Below the pieces are notes generated by a model. The model was not told where the DNA came from, did no database searches, and worked only from the letters and a program-made list of their open reading frames with translations. This document shows positions 1 through 8,254 of a DNA stretch of 64,000 nt, piece after piece. Position 1 is the stretch's first letter; every line of letters begins with the position of its first letter. The position numbers and the translations under genes were made by a program. The stretch comes from Sphingobium sp. TKS (lineage in GTDB: Bacteria > Pseudomonadota > Alphaproteobacteria > Sphingomonadales > Sphingomonadaceae), in contig NZ_CP005085.1 of assembly GCF_001563265.1 (NCBI RefSeq), positions 456,615 to 520,614 of the forward strand. The letters are read 5' to 3'.

Positions 1-2
1 AC

Positions 3-314
3 TGCCTCGGCTGGCTGAAGCCCTATGAGAACCAGTGGCTGACCTATCCGCCCGAGGTGGCCAGCGCATTCTATCCCGAGCTTGCCGCGCTGGTCGGCTA
101 CCAGCAGCACCGCCCCAATCTCGGCAATTATGACGGGCAGTGCCCGTCCATCCTGCTCGGCGGCGATCCGCCAGACCATCTCGCCGCAATCGATGCTCTC
201 CGGCCCGACCAGGAAGGCGCTCTGTCCGAATTCCTGCGGCAGCAAACCGATCAACTCCCCCCCCGGCTAGGGGGATTGCCGAAATCGAGCGCGGTCGGAA
301 CAAAAGAGAGGTGA
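3..314 (+). CDS. C-terminal part of an unrecognised protein (cut by window edge)
   Basis: The reading frame is open from the first bases of the window to a stop at 312-314, giving about 103 residues; the true start lies outside. The N-terminal part seen is Trp/Tyr/Pro rich (GWLKPYENQWLTYPPE) and the rest is acidic and Leu rich. I do not recognise the family. It is co-directional with the transfer operon that follows, 63 bp upstream of the TrbM-like gene, so it may be an upstream transfer or accessory gene. The frame could also be fortuitous near its end. Confidence 0.4.
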   Translation, partial: CLGWLKPYENQWLTYPPEVASAFYPELAALVGYQQHRPNLGNYDGQCPSILLGGDPPDHLAAIDALRPDQEGALSEFLRQQTDQLPPRLGGLPKSSAVGTKER

Positions 315-377
315 AATCCAACGGATAGCTGACGGCATTTCCCGACGCGGGAGCTGTCTCTCGCGGGGGAAGACCCG

Positions 378-716
378 ATGCAACGTGCAATATTCGGCAT
401 GGCGATGCTCGCCCTCGCCACAGCCCTTCCAAGCGCACCGGCAGCGGCGAATGACCTGGGCTGCCAGGTTCTCCTGTGTCTTTCCAATCCCGGTGGCGCG
501 ACCCAATACGCGCAATGCGTGTCGCCGATGACCAAGCTATGGCAACGCTTGGCCACCGGCGGCGCCTTTCCCGGCTGTAGCGGCGGCGTCGCCCGCACGA
601 AGGTCTATGATCGCGATTCCACAACTCGCCGCCGGGTGGTCATCACGTTCAACGACGGCCGCAGCCAGACCTTCTCGCTGGCCGGCATCGAGCGTTTGGA
701 CGGCGGCCGCCGATGA
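378..716 (+). CDS. TrbM/KikA-like small exported protein
   Basis: A 112-residue protein with a cleavable signal peptide (hydrophobic core MLALATALPSAPAAA). The mature start DLGCQVLLCLSNPGG matches the Cys-rich opening of TrbM/KikA-type conjugation proteins, with further Cys at COVERED positions near 'AQCVSP' and 'FPGCSGG'. It probably acts in the periplasm during mating-channel assembly. A purine-rich ribosome site (GGGGGAAG) precedes the ATG. The stop codon overlaps the virB1 start (ATGA), indicating translational coupling and first position in the T4SS operon. The family assignment is from motif resemblance only. Confidence 0.65.
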   Translation: MQRAIFGMAMLALATALPSAPAAANDLGCQVLLCLSNPGGATQYAQCVSPMTKLWQRLATGGAFPGCSGGVARTKVYDRDSTTRRRVVITFNDGRSQTFSLAGIERLDGGRR

Positions 717-1378
717 TCCTCGATGTCGCCACCCTTCTTTCGCTTGCAGGAGCTTGCGCACCGACGGTGGCGCCTGAGACGCTCATTTCGATCGTCCACA
801 CGGAGAGCCGGTTCAACAGTCTCGCAATCGGGGTCAATAGTCCCGGCGTGCGCGCGCCAAAGCCCGCGACCAAGGCGCAGGCAATCGCTGCGGCGCGCAG
901 CCTGATTGGTCGAGGCTACAACATCGATCTCGGCCTGGGACAGATTAACAGCGCCAATCTCGGCTGGCTGGGGCTTTCGGTCGAAAATGCGTTCGAACCC
1001 TGCTCCAATCTGGCCGCCGCCGCGCGTGTCCTCGCGACCAACTACCAGGCGGTCGCGCGCCTTGCCCCGAGCCGGGATCATGCGATCGCGACCGCCCTGT
1101 CGATGTACAATACCGGCGACCGGCAGCGCGGCTTTCGCAATGGCTATGTCGCCAGGGTCTATGCCAGCGCGTCGGCCGTCATTCCGCTGATCCGTGGCAC
1201 GGCGCCGGTGGCTGCCGCACCAGCGATTCCTCAATCTCTGCCCACCTTCGCTCCGCCACCCGACACCCCTGTTTCGCCACCGGCCGCAGCTGGGTGGAAT
1301 ACAGCGGCGAGGGCGAGCCAGGCCTCGCTCATGGTGTTCGGCGACGGGGCCGCATCTCAGAAAGGACAGCATCCATGA
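713..1378 (+). CDS. virB1: VirB1-type lytic transglycosylase
   Basis: A 221-residue SLT-fold murein lytic transglycosylase that would open the peptidoglycan for assembly of the secretion channel. The catalytic Glu is E31 in IVHTESRFNSLAIG. The family GLGQIN motif follows (GLGQINSANLGWLGLS), as do the conserved AAARVLATNY and SMYNTGD segments. A Pro/Ala-rich C-terminal tail follows the domain, as in VirB1 proteins. It overlaps its neighbours on both sides by ATGA (713-716 and 1375-1378). Confidence 0.9.
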   Translation: MILDVATLLSLAGACAPTVAPETLISIVHTESRFNSLAIGVNSPGVRAPKPATKAQAIAAARSLIGRGYNIDLGLGQINSANLGWLGLSVENAFEPCSNLAAAARVLATNYQAVARLAPSRDHAIATALSMYNTGDRQRGFRNGYVARVYASASAVIPLIRGTAPVAAAPAIPQSLPTFAPPPDTPVSPPAAAGWNTAARASQASLMVFGDGAASQKGQHP

Positions 1379-1713
1379 CAGCAATCACCGCCCACCCGGG
1401 CGGACGGCCCCAATGGGCGCGACTTCTGCTGCGCGTCATCGGCGTGATGGCATTGGCGCTGCTTGTCTCGATGCTGCTGAGCGATCCTGCACACGCGCAA
1501 GGTGCCGACGGCATCACGTCCATGGCGGAGAACATCAAGACCTGGCTCACCGGGACCTTCGCCAAGACCATCGCGGTGATCGCGGTCGTGATCGTTGGGT
1601 TCATGTTTTTCACCGGGCGCGCCAGCCTCGGCCTTCTGGTGACGGTCATCGTTGGCATCTTCATCGTCTTCAGTGCGCAGTGGATCGTCGACACCATCAC
1701 AGGTGGTGCGTGA
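1375..1713 (+). CDS. virB2: VirB2/TrbC-type pilin
   Basis: A 112-residue prepilin. A long leader ending in SDPAHAQG gives a signal-peptidase site. The mature part has two strongly hydrophobic segments (TIAVIAVVIVGFMFFTG and LGLLVTVIVGIFIVFSA) separated by a short polar loop, the VirB2 pattern. It would form the pilus and line the channel. The ATG at 1375 is chosen over an in-frame GTG at 1294 because it follows an AAAGGACAG ribosome site and overlaps the virB1 stop. Its own stop overlaps the virB3 GTG start. Confidence 0.92.
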   Translation: MTAITAHPGGRPQWARLLLRVIGVMALALLVSMLLSDPAHAQGADGITSMAENIKTWLTGTFAKTIAVIAVVIVGFMFFTGRASLGLLVTVIVGIFIVFSAQWIVDTITGGA

Positions 1714-2060
1714 AGGAGAGCGCCGCCCTGGACGAGCGGCTGCGCGAGGAGACGCTGTTCCTGGCGGTCACGCGGCCGACGATGTGGCTCGGCGTGCCGC
1801 TCGAAGCCTCGTTGCCGATCGCGCTTGCCGCCTGTCTCACTTTGATCGTCAGCGGCAACCCGCTCTATGCCGGCGCCATCGGAGGCGCCTGTCTTGCCGT
1901 GGCGCGGCTCATCGTGCGGCACGATGCCAATGCCTTCCGGCTGCTGTGGCTGTGGACCATGACCAAGGCGCGCAGCCGGAACCGCGCCTGGTGGGGCGGC
2001 AGTTCCTATTCGCCGCTCCCGGTTGCCGGGCTGAAACGCAAGGGCTTTGCGCGTGGCTAG
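1710..2060 (+). CDS. virB3: VirB3 inner-membrane protein
   Basis: A 116-residue protein starting at a GTG that overlaps the virB2 stop (GTGA). It has the VirB3 opening (ETLFLAVTRPTMWLGVPL), one or two hydrophobic segments (SLPIALAACLTLIVSG and AGAIGGACLAVARLIV), and a polar tail. VirB3 associates with the VirB4 ATPase and is needed for pilus biogenesis. The only in-frame ATG lies far upstream inside virB1, so the GTG is the credible start. Confidence 0.88.
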   Translation: MKESAALDERLREETLFLAVTRPTMWLGVPLEASLPIALAACLTLIVSGNPLYAGAIGGACLAVARLIVRHDANAFRLLWLWTMTKARSRNRAWWGGSSYSPLPVAGLKRKGFARG

Positions 2061-4464
2061 CGCGGCTGCCCAGCTTCCGCCGCGCAAGACGCCGTGGCGC
2101 ATATTGCGGCAAGAGGCCGAGCCGGGTCGCTATCTGCCCTACGTGCGCCACGTGACATCGGAGGTGATCGCGCTCGATAGCGGCGACCTCATGATGATGT
2201 TCCGCCTTGAAGGGCTTGCGTTCGAGACCGCGGATCCGATCCACCTCAATGACTGGCACGAGAAGCTCAACGGCACCTGGCGCAACATTGCCGACGATCG
2301 GCTCGCGCTCTGGACGCACATCGTTCGCCGCCCGGTCGATGACTATCCCGAAGGCCAATTCCGCTCGGACTTCGCGGCCGATCTGGACGAAAAATATCGC
2401 GCGCGGGTGACTGCCAAGCGCATGTTCGTCAACGAGCATTATCTGACGCTGATCATGCGGCCGGCGGTCGGCTCGGCCGATCGGACCGGGCTTCTCCTCA
2501 AGCGCATCGCCAAGGCCAGGGCGGCCGATGAGGAAGTCGACCCCGACGAGTTGGCCCGCTTCGAGGAGAAGGCGCGCGATATCGAAAAGCTGCTTCGGCG
2601 GTGCAGCCCCGCGCGGCTCGCTCTTTATGAGCAGAATGGCCTCCTATTCTCCAGGCCGCTCGAAGTGCTCGAGCAAGTCATGATGGGCGCAAAGGCCAAG
2701 GTCCCGCTGGTCCGAGGCCATCTTGGATCAGCCCTCTACGGCGAGCGGGTGATCTTCGGACGCGAGACGGTCGAGATCCGCGCCCATGATGCGAGCCGCT
2801 GGTTGGGCATTTTCGGCATCCGGGAATATCCCGCGCTCACCCGTCCCGGTCAGATGAACGCTCTGCTCGGCCAGGATTTCGCGTTCGTCGTCTCGCAGTC
2901 CTTCACCTTCATGGGGAAGGCGCGCGCAGCCGAAAGGCTGCGCCGGCGACAGAACCAGATGGCTTCGACCGAGGACGCGGCAGCAAGCCAGGCGCTCGAC
3001 CTCGAAGACGCCGCCGACGATCTTCAAAGCAATCGGTTCGTCCTTGGCGAACATCATTTCTCGCTTGGGGTGTTTGCCGAAAGCCAGAGGCGACTCGCCG
3101 ATAATCTGTCGGCCGCGCGGGCGGCGCTCGCGGACGCTGGTTTGGTATCAGCGAGGGAAGGGCCGGCGCTCGAAGCAGCCTTCTGGGCTCAGCTTCCCGG
3201 TAACTTCGCGTGGCGGGCGCGGCCGGCGGCAATCACATCGCGGAATTTCGCCGCATTGGCACCTTTTCATACCTACCCCGCAGGCCGGCCGAGCGGAAAT
3301 CATTGGGGTCCGGCGATCGCGCTGATGAAAACGGCCGCGCAATCGCCCTACTATTTCAACTTCCATGTCGGGGATCTCGGCCACACGCTCATCATCGGTC
3401 CCTCGGGCGCGGGCAAAACGGTCGTTCAGAACTTCCTGATGGCGCAGCTCGAGAAGACGGGCGCGCAGCAGATCTTCATCGACAAGGATCGCGGCGCCGA
3501 GATCTACGTGCGGTCTGCTGGCGGGATCTATCTGACGCTGAAGAACGGGGAGCCAACCGGCTTCGCGCCGCTGCGGGCGCTCGAATATGGGCCGCGCAAC
3601 CTCGTCTTTCTCGGTCGTCTGATCCGGCAGCTGGTGACGCCGCCCGGCGGCACGCTGGGCGTCACCCAGGAGCGCATGATCGACGAAGGCTTGGCGTCGC
3701 TCGGGCGGCTCGCACCGGAGAACCGATCCATTCTGGCCCTGCGCCAGCTGCTCGGCCAGCGCGATCCGGAAGGCATCGGCGCTCGGCTTGAGAAATGGTC
3801 GCGAGGCGGATCGCTGGGTTGGGTGTTCGACAACGAGATCGATGCTTTGTCGCTCGATGCGCCGTTCCTCGGCTTCGACATGACCGACTTCCTCGACAAT
3901 CCGGAAGTTCGCACGCCGATCATGATGTACATGTTCCATCGCATCGACGGCCTTCTGGATGGCCGACGACTGGTGATCGACATCGATGAGTTCTGGAAGG
4001 CGCTGGGTGATGACGCTTTCCGCGCCTTTGCCCAGGATGGCCTGAAGACCTACCGCAAGCAGAACGCCTTCCTGGTTTTCGGCACGCAGAGCCCGGCCGA
4101 TGCGCTGCGCTCGGATATCTCGCACAGTATCATGGAGCAGGTCGCGACCAAGATCCTGCTGCCCAACCCCTATGGGCGTGAAACGGATTATATCGACGGG
4201 CTGGGCCTGACCCAGGCGGAATTCAAGCTCGTCCGTCACGACCTGAACCCGGAATCTCGCCGCTTCCTCATCAAGCAGGGTCATGACTCGATCGTGGTGG
4301 AACTGGACCTGGGCGGCCTCTCCGACGAGCTCGCGGTGCTCTCGGGCACCACGGAAACCGTGACGCTCCTCGATGCCATTCGCGCTGATGTCGGCGACGA
4401 CCCGGCGAAATGGTTGGCTCTTTTTCACCAGCAGCGTCGGTCTGCATCGATCAGGAAAGGATGA
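2053..4464 (+). CDS. virB4: VirB4 conjugal transfer ATPase
   Basis: An 803-residue ATPase, the usual VirB4 length, which powers pilus assembly and substrate passage at the inner membrane. Walker A is IIGPSGAGKTVVQ near residues 447-459 and Walker B is RLVIDIDEFWKAL near residues 637-649. A conserved segment, VFGTQSPADALRS, lies downstream. The GTG at 2053 has an AAGGG ribosome site 8-9 bp upstream; a TTG at 2047 in the same frame is a less likely alternative. The start overlaps the end of virB3. Confidence 0.95.
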   Translation: MASAAAQLPPRKTPWRILRQEAEPGRYLPYVRHVTSEVIALDSGDLMMMFRLEGLAFETADPIHLNDWHEKLNGTWRNIADDRLALWTHIVRRPVDDYPEGQFRSDFAADLDEKYRARVTAKRMFVNEHYLTLIMRPAVGSADRTGLLLKRIAKARAADEEVDPDELARFEEKARDIEKLLRRCSPARLALYEQNGLLFSRPLEVLEQVMMGAKAKVPLVRGHLGSALYGERVIFGRETVEIRAHDASRWLGIFGIREYPALTRPGQMNALLGQDFAFVVSQSFTFMGKARAAERLRRRQNQMASTEDAAASQALDLEDAADDLQSNRFVLGEHHFSLGVFAESQRRLADNLSAARAALADAGLVSAREGPALEAAFWAQLPGNFAWRARPAAITSRNFAALAPFHTYPAGRPSGNHWGPAIALMKTAAQSPYYFNFHVGDLGHTLIIGPSGAGKTVVQNFLMAQLEKTGAQQIFIDKDRGAEIYVRSAGGIYLTLKNGEPTGFAPLRALEYGPRNLVFLGRLIRQLVTPPGGTLGVTQERMIDEGLASLGRLAPENRSILALRQLLGQRDPEGIGARLEKWSRGGSLGWVFDNEIDALSLDAPFLGFDMTDFLDNPEVRTPIMMYMFHRIDGLLDGRRLVIDIDEFWKALGDDAFRAFAQDGLKTYRKQNAFLVFGTQSPADALRSDISHSIMEQVATKILLPNPYGRETDYIDGLGLTQAEFKLVRHDLNPESRRFLIKQGHDSIVVELDLGGLSDELAVLSGTTETVTLLDAIRADVGDDPAKWLALFHQQRRSASIRKG

Positions 4465-4467
4465 GCT

Positions 4468-5181
4468 ATGGGTAAGGGCATATACGCAGCACTTGGCGCC
4501 ATCGCCCTTGGAATGGCGGGGCCTGCAGTCGCGCAAGGTATCCCCGTCTACGACAGCTCCGGCTATCTGCAGGCGCTGGCCACGGTGAAGAACACCCTGT
4601 CGATGATCGATCAGGGGAAGGAGCAGATCGCAGAAGCGAAGCAGCTCTATGGCAGCTTCAACCAGGTCACCGACGTCAACGGCATCGCATCATCTCTTTC
4701 CACCGATGCCATGCGCCACCTTCTGCCGCGGGAGGCCCGTGACATCAGCCGGCTGATGTCGTCGGACAATGCCAGCCTGGGCTCGCTCGGGAGCTCCGCG
4801 ACCCGTATCCGGGACGCCAACCGTATCGCTTTGCCGGAATTGCGACCAGGTGCGTCGGCGTATGAGCGCGCTTCCCGCGACAACCTCTTGCGGAACGGCG
4901 ACCTCGCAGCGCGCGATGCCGCGATCGCGGAGGCGGCCTATGGCGTGTCGGCCCAGCGTACCGCCGGGCTCGAAGAACTGAGAACCTCGCTGGATACGGC
5001 TTCGGACGCCAAGCAGGTCATGGATATCCAGGCGAGGGTAGGGGTCGAGAATGCCCATATCCAGAACGACGCCTTGCAATTGCAGGCGCTGCGAATGCGG
5101 CAAGAAGCAGACGTCCAGTTGCGATCACAGCGCGAAAGCGAAGCGATACTGGCGACGAAGCTAGAAAGCTTGTCGCAATGA
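4468..5181 (+). CDS. virB5: VirB5/TrbJ minor pilus component
   Basis: A 237-residue periplasmic protein with a signal peptide ending GPAVAQG and a mature helical, Gln/Ala-rich body. The family-typical opening VKNTLSMIDQGKEQIAEAKQLYGS is predicted to be coiled coil. VirB5 localises to the pilus tip and helps host recognition. It follows virB4 by 3 bp and its stop overlaps the eexN start. Confidence 0.9.
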   Translation: MGKGIYAALGAIALGMAGPAVAQGIPVYDSSGYLQALATVKNTLSMIDQGKEQIAEAKQLYGSFNQVTDVNGIASSLSTDAMRHLLPREARDISRLMSSDNASLGSLGSSATRIRDANRIALPELRPGASAYERASRDNLLRNGDLAARDAAIAEAAYGVSAQRTAGLEELRTSLDTASDAKQVMDIQARVGVENAHIQNDALQLQALRMRQEADVQLRSQRESEAILATKLESLSQ

Positions 5182-5396
5182 CCGCGAGAGCTTTGCTGCT
5201 TGGGTTTGCCGCAGCGGGAATGCTCGCAGGATGCGAGCGGGCACCGCGCGGGAAGGACTATCTAACCTCTCACCCGGAAGAGCTCAGAGGACTCGTCAAG
5301 GCCTGTGCCGACGGATCACATCCCAACGAACAGGAGTGTTCCAACGCTGAAAGCCTCCGGATTCTCGACAACAAGATGCGGTCGCTTTCGAAATAA
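5178..5396 (+). CDS. eexN: EexN-family entry-exclusion lipoprotein
   Basis: A 72-residue lipoprotein. The lipobox AAGMLAGC places the lipidated Cys at residue 19. The mature part (YLTSHPEELRGLVKACADG, then CSNAES) carries the two-Cys pattern of EexN-type proteins found next to virB5/virB6 in conjugative plasmids. It is thought to block uptake of a related plasmid by a cell that already has one. The ATGA overlap with virB5 indicates coupled translation. Confidence 0.8.
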   Translation: MTARALLLGFAAAGMLAGCERAPRGKDYLTSHPEELRGLVKACADGSHPNEQECSNAESLRILDNKMRSLSK

Positions 5397-5417
5397 TCCA
5401 GCGCCTTGGAGCTTCGC

Positions 5418-6362
5418 ATGGCCACGGACATGTTCAATTCACTTTACGCGAACGTTGATGGGAAGCTTGATCTTTTCCTCAACGAGCGTCTCCAAAACGT
5501 CGTAGAGGTTGTCCGTGGTCCGCTCGCTGTCGGGCTGGTTATCTACATCGCCCTGTTCGGCTACATGGTGATGCGGGGCATCATCAGCGAACCATGGGGT
5601 GAGCTATTCTATCGGATGGTGAAGCTCTGTCTGCTGTATGTTGCTGCGACGACGGTCGCCTATTCCGATTGGATCACGACGCCGCTCTTCCACGGAATGC
5701 CCGATGCGATCTCCCAAGCTCTCGCCGGTAAGACGATCGACACAGTAGGAGAGGCCTTCGACGACTATTACACTCAAAGTGATGCTATAGTTGCACGGAT
5801 AGAGACTGAAGCCGCAACGTACAGCGACATTAACCCATATAAACTGGTCCTCTATGCGCTGAGCCTGGGGCTGAAGGCATTAGCTGGGCTCTCGGCAGCG
5901 GTTGGATTTGCTATTACTATATTTGCCAAAGTTGCGTTGGCGATCATTATCGCACTTGGCCCCATCTTCATCGCTCTAGCTCTCTTCGAGCCAACGAGGC
6001 GTTTTTTCCACGGCTGGCTGGGGCAAGTATTCAACTATATCGTTCTCCTTGCTGTAATCATAGCCATCACGACCCTGATCACAGACCTCGGAGCGGCTGC
6101 AACAGCAGCATCTGAAGGCGTCGTGGATACGGCTTTCGGTGCTGTCCTGTTTGCAGCGTACATATTTTTGGGCACGATCTTCTTCTTCCAGGCTCCAGCC
6201 ATTGCAACGGGAATAGCCGGGGGAGCCGCTGCCGGCGTGGGTGCCTTCGCCGGAACGGCCTGGGGCACGATGGCATCTCCCTTCCGACAGCGTCGCGTCA
6301 TGCGCAACAGCCGCAACTTGGAGCGCGCCGCTCACCGCGGCGGCACCATCGAAGCGGCGTAG
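5418..6362 (+). CDS. virB6: VirB6/TrbL-type polytopic channel protein
   Basis: A 314-residue inner-membrane protein with at least six hydrophobic segments, including VGLVIYIALFGYMVM, KVALAIIIALGPIFIALALFE, and segments near VLLAVIIAITTLI and AAYIFLGTIFFFQ. The central GPIFIALALFEPTRRFFHGWLG region matches the VirB6 core. The ATG at 5418 has a GGAG ribosome site 6 bp upstream; a TTG at 5406 is in frame but poorer. The gene is visibly more AT-rich than its neighbours, which hints at separate evolutionary history of the eexN-virB6 section. Confidence 0.9.
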   Translation: MATDMFNSLYANVDGKLDLFLNERLQNVVEVVRGPLAVGLVIYIALFGYMVMRGIISEPWGELFYRMVKLCLLYVAATTVAYSDWITTPLFHGMPDAISQALAGKTIDTVGEAFDDYYTQSDAIVARIETEAATYSDINPYKLVLYALSLGLKALAGLSAAVGFAITIFAKVALAIIIALGPIFIALALFEPTRRFFHGWLGQVFNYIVLLAVIIAITTLITDLGAAATAASEGVVDTAFGAVLFAAYIFLGTIFFFQAPAIATGIAGGAAAGVGAFAGTAWGTMASPFRQRRVMRNSRNLERAAHRGGTIEAA

Positions 6363-6373
6363 CGAGGCATCTC

Positions 6374-6712
6374 ATGGCTTTTTCTTCACCAATATTCGCG
6401 CCTAGCTTCCGCCGTAGCGTCACCTGCCTGGGCGTTGTTCTGGCTGCGCTCGGCGTCGTCGGCTGTGCATCCGGTCCAAAGAAGCTCGCGGTTTGCAATG
6501 GCCATCACCTGCGCGACGTGAACATCTATGGAAGCGTCTTACCGGGCTCACCTGTGCCTGCGACCACGGCGCCGAGAGCTGCGCCGCCCATACCGCCGCT
6601 ATCGCATCCAAGAGACGGCGATCCACCCCCACCGCCCGCCGTGCCTTCCGCGTCATCTTCCGGAGACAAAGTATCGTTCGCACCAAGGGGACCGCATTAT
6701 GCGAGCTGCTGA
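6374..6712 (+). CDS. VirB7-like small lipoprotein
   Basis: A 112-residue protein with a lipobox (LGVVGCASG, Cys31) and a Pro-rich mature region with runs such as PPPPPAVPSASSS. It holds the virB7 position between virB6 and virB8 but is longer than typical VirB7, so the assignment rests on position and lipobox. VirB7 proteins tether VirB9 to the outer membrane. Its last 14 bases overlap the virB8 start. Confidence 0.6.
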   Translation: MAFSSPIFAPSFRRSVTCLGVVLAALGVVGCASGPKKLAVCNGHHLRDVNIYGSVLPGSPVPATTAPRAAPPIPPLSHPRDGDPPPPPAVPSASSSGDKVSFAPRGPHYASC

Positions 6713-7397
6713 TGACCGCTCGGAGGCGGTGCCGGCATCGGGGCTGCAGCGCTATTTCCGGGACGCACGAAGCTGGGATCAGGACAGGATCCGGAACGCG
6801 CTGCGCTCGACCCGCATCGCTTGGAGCATCGCGGCCATCGCCTCACTCCTGGCCGCGGCCTCGATCTTCGCAGTTGCGGCTCTGACGCCTCTCAAGACTG
6901 TCGTGCCCTATGTTATTCGCGTCAACCAGACCACCGGCGCGGTGGATGTCCAGACCGCGCTCACGCAGCGGCCGATGCGCTACGATGAGGCGGTCACCAA
7001 ATACTTCCTCGCCCAGTATGTGAGAACCCGCGAAAGCTGGATCCCGGCAGCGGCCGAAGAAAATTTTCGGTTCGTGACGATCCTCTCGCAGCCGACCGAA
7101 CAGCAGCGCTGGGCGCGCTTCTACAGTAGCAACAATGGTGCCAGTCCCCAAAATGTCTGGGGCAAGAACGCAGTTGTGCAGGCGCGCGTGCGCAACATCG
7201 CCTTCATCAACGATCGCGTCGCCAATGTCCGGTTCACGCGGACAGTCCAGACCGAGACCGACATCCAGAACAGCGATTGGATCGCCACGATCACGTTCGC
7301 CTACGCCAACGCGCCCATGGCGGAAGGCGATCGCTACCGGAACCCGCTGGGATTCCAGGTCGAAAACTATCGTGCCGATCCGGAGGTGATCCGATGA
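6699..7397 (+). CDS. virB8: VirB8 inner-membrane scaffold protein
   Basis: A 232-residue bitopic protein with a short cytoplasmic N-terminus, one membrane helix (IAAIASLLAAASIFAVAAL) and a periplasmic NTF2-like domain. Family landmarks LTPLKTVVPYVIRV, YFLAQYVRTRESW and NPLGFQVENYR are present. It nucleates channel assembly with VirB9 and VirB10. The ATG at 6699 is chosen because AAGGGG lies just upstream and the membrane helix then falls about 40 residues in; the frame is open further upstream but not VirB8-like. Confidence 0.93.
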   Translation: MRAADDRSEAVPASGLQRYFRDARSWDQDRIRNALRSTRIAWSIAAIASLLAAASIFAVAALTPLKTVVPYVIRVNQTTGAVDVQTALTQRPMRYDEAVTKYFLAQYVRTRESWIPAAAEENFRFVTILSQPTEQQRWARFYSSNNGASPQNVWGKNAVVQARVRNIAFINDRVANVRFTRTVQTETDIQNSDWIATITFAYANAPMAEGDRYRNPLGFQVENYRADPEVIR

Positions 7398-8251
7398 GGG
7401 CGCTCTCCGCCGCCATCATTTGCGCGCTGGTGCCTGTAACGGCGGCGCACGCGGTCGAAGTTCCGCGAGGTGGTCCGTCCGACCCGCGCGTCAAGTTCGT
7501 CGAATATGAAGAGACCGAGGTCTATCGGATCGTCGGCACGTTCCGGACCGCAACACAGATTGTCCTGAGCGACGATGAGACGATCCAGCACGTCGCGCTG
7601 GGCGACACCGTATCTTGGGAGGTCGCCGTCGCCGGGCACATCCTGTTCCTCAAGCCGCGTGAGCGTGCCGGACCGACCAATCTCATCGTCACCACGTCGC
7701 GCGGAGGCGAATTGCGCAGCTATGCGTTCGAGTTGACCGCTCGCAGCGGTCCGATCACGGGCCGCAACGGCCAAGCCTATTTTCAGGTGCGGTTCCGATA
7801 TCCCAGGGACGATGCAGACCGCGCCGCGCGTCTCAGGGCCGCGCAGATTGCCATGCAGGCGGCTGCCCTGGAGAGCCGGGCCGTTCGCGGCGCTCTCGAT
7901 CATGGGGTCGTCGAAGGGCCTCGCAACATGAACTACAAGGTGCAGGGCTCCAGCGAGCTTCAGCCGTCGGAGGTCTCCGATAACGGGCAGTTCACGGTGT
8001 TGCGTTTCCCAGCGAACCGCGAGGTGCCGGCTATATATCTGGTGCGACCAGACGGGTCTGAGACGCTGGTTCCCTTCGACGTCCGTGACGAATTCGTCGT
8101 CGTCCATCTGGTGGCGCGTCAGCTGCGCCTTCGGCGGGGCGGCGAGGTGCTGTGCATCTATAATCAGGCGCCAGAACCCTATGGGGTCGATCATGGGACG
8201 AACACCGGGTCGCCCCATGTCGAGCGCACCATCACACATCCGCAGGAATGA
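7394..8251 (+). CDS. virB9: VirB9 outer-membrane core protein
   Basis: A 285-residue periplasmic/outer-membrane protein with a signal peptide ending VTAAHAVEVP. The N-terminal domain (YRIVGTFRTATQIVLSDDE, HILFLKPRERAGPTNLIV) and the C-terminal beta domain (FPANREVPAIYLVRPDGSE) match VirB9/CagX proteins. It forms the outer core ring with the VirB7-like lipoprotein and VirB10. The start overlaps the virB8 stop by ATGA and fits the signal peptide; an upstream in-frame start at 7277 would be inside virB8. Confidence 0.93.
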   Translation: MRALSAAIICALVPVTAAHAVEVPRGGPSDPRVKFVEYEETEVYRIVGTFRTATQIVLSDDETIQHVALGDTVSWEVAVAGHILFLKPRERAGPTNLIVTTSRGGELRSYAFELTARSGPITGRNGQAYFQVRFRYPRDDADRAARLRAAQIAMQAAALESRAVRGALDHGVVEGPRNMNYKVQGSSELQPSEVSDNGQFTVLRFPANREVPAIYLVRPDGSETLVPFDVRDEFVVVHLVARQLRLRRGGEVLCIYNQAPEPYGVDHGTNTGSPHVERTITHPQE

Positions 8252-8254
8252 GCC

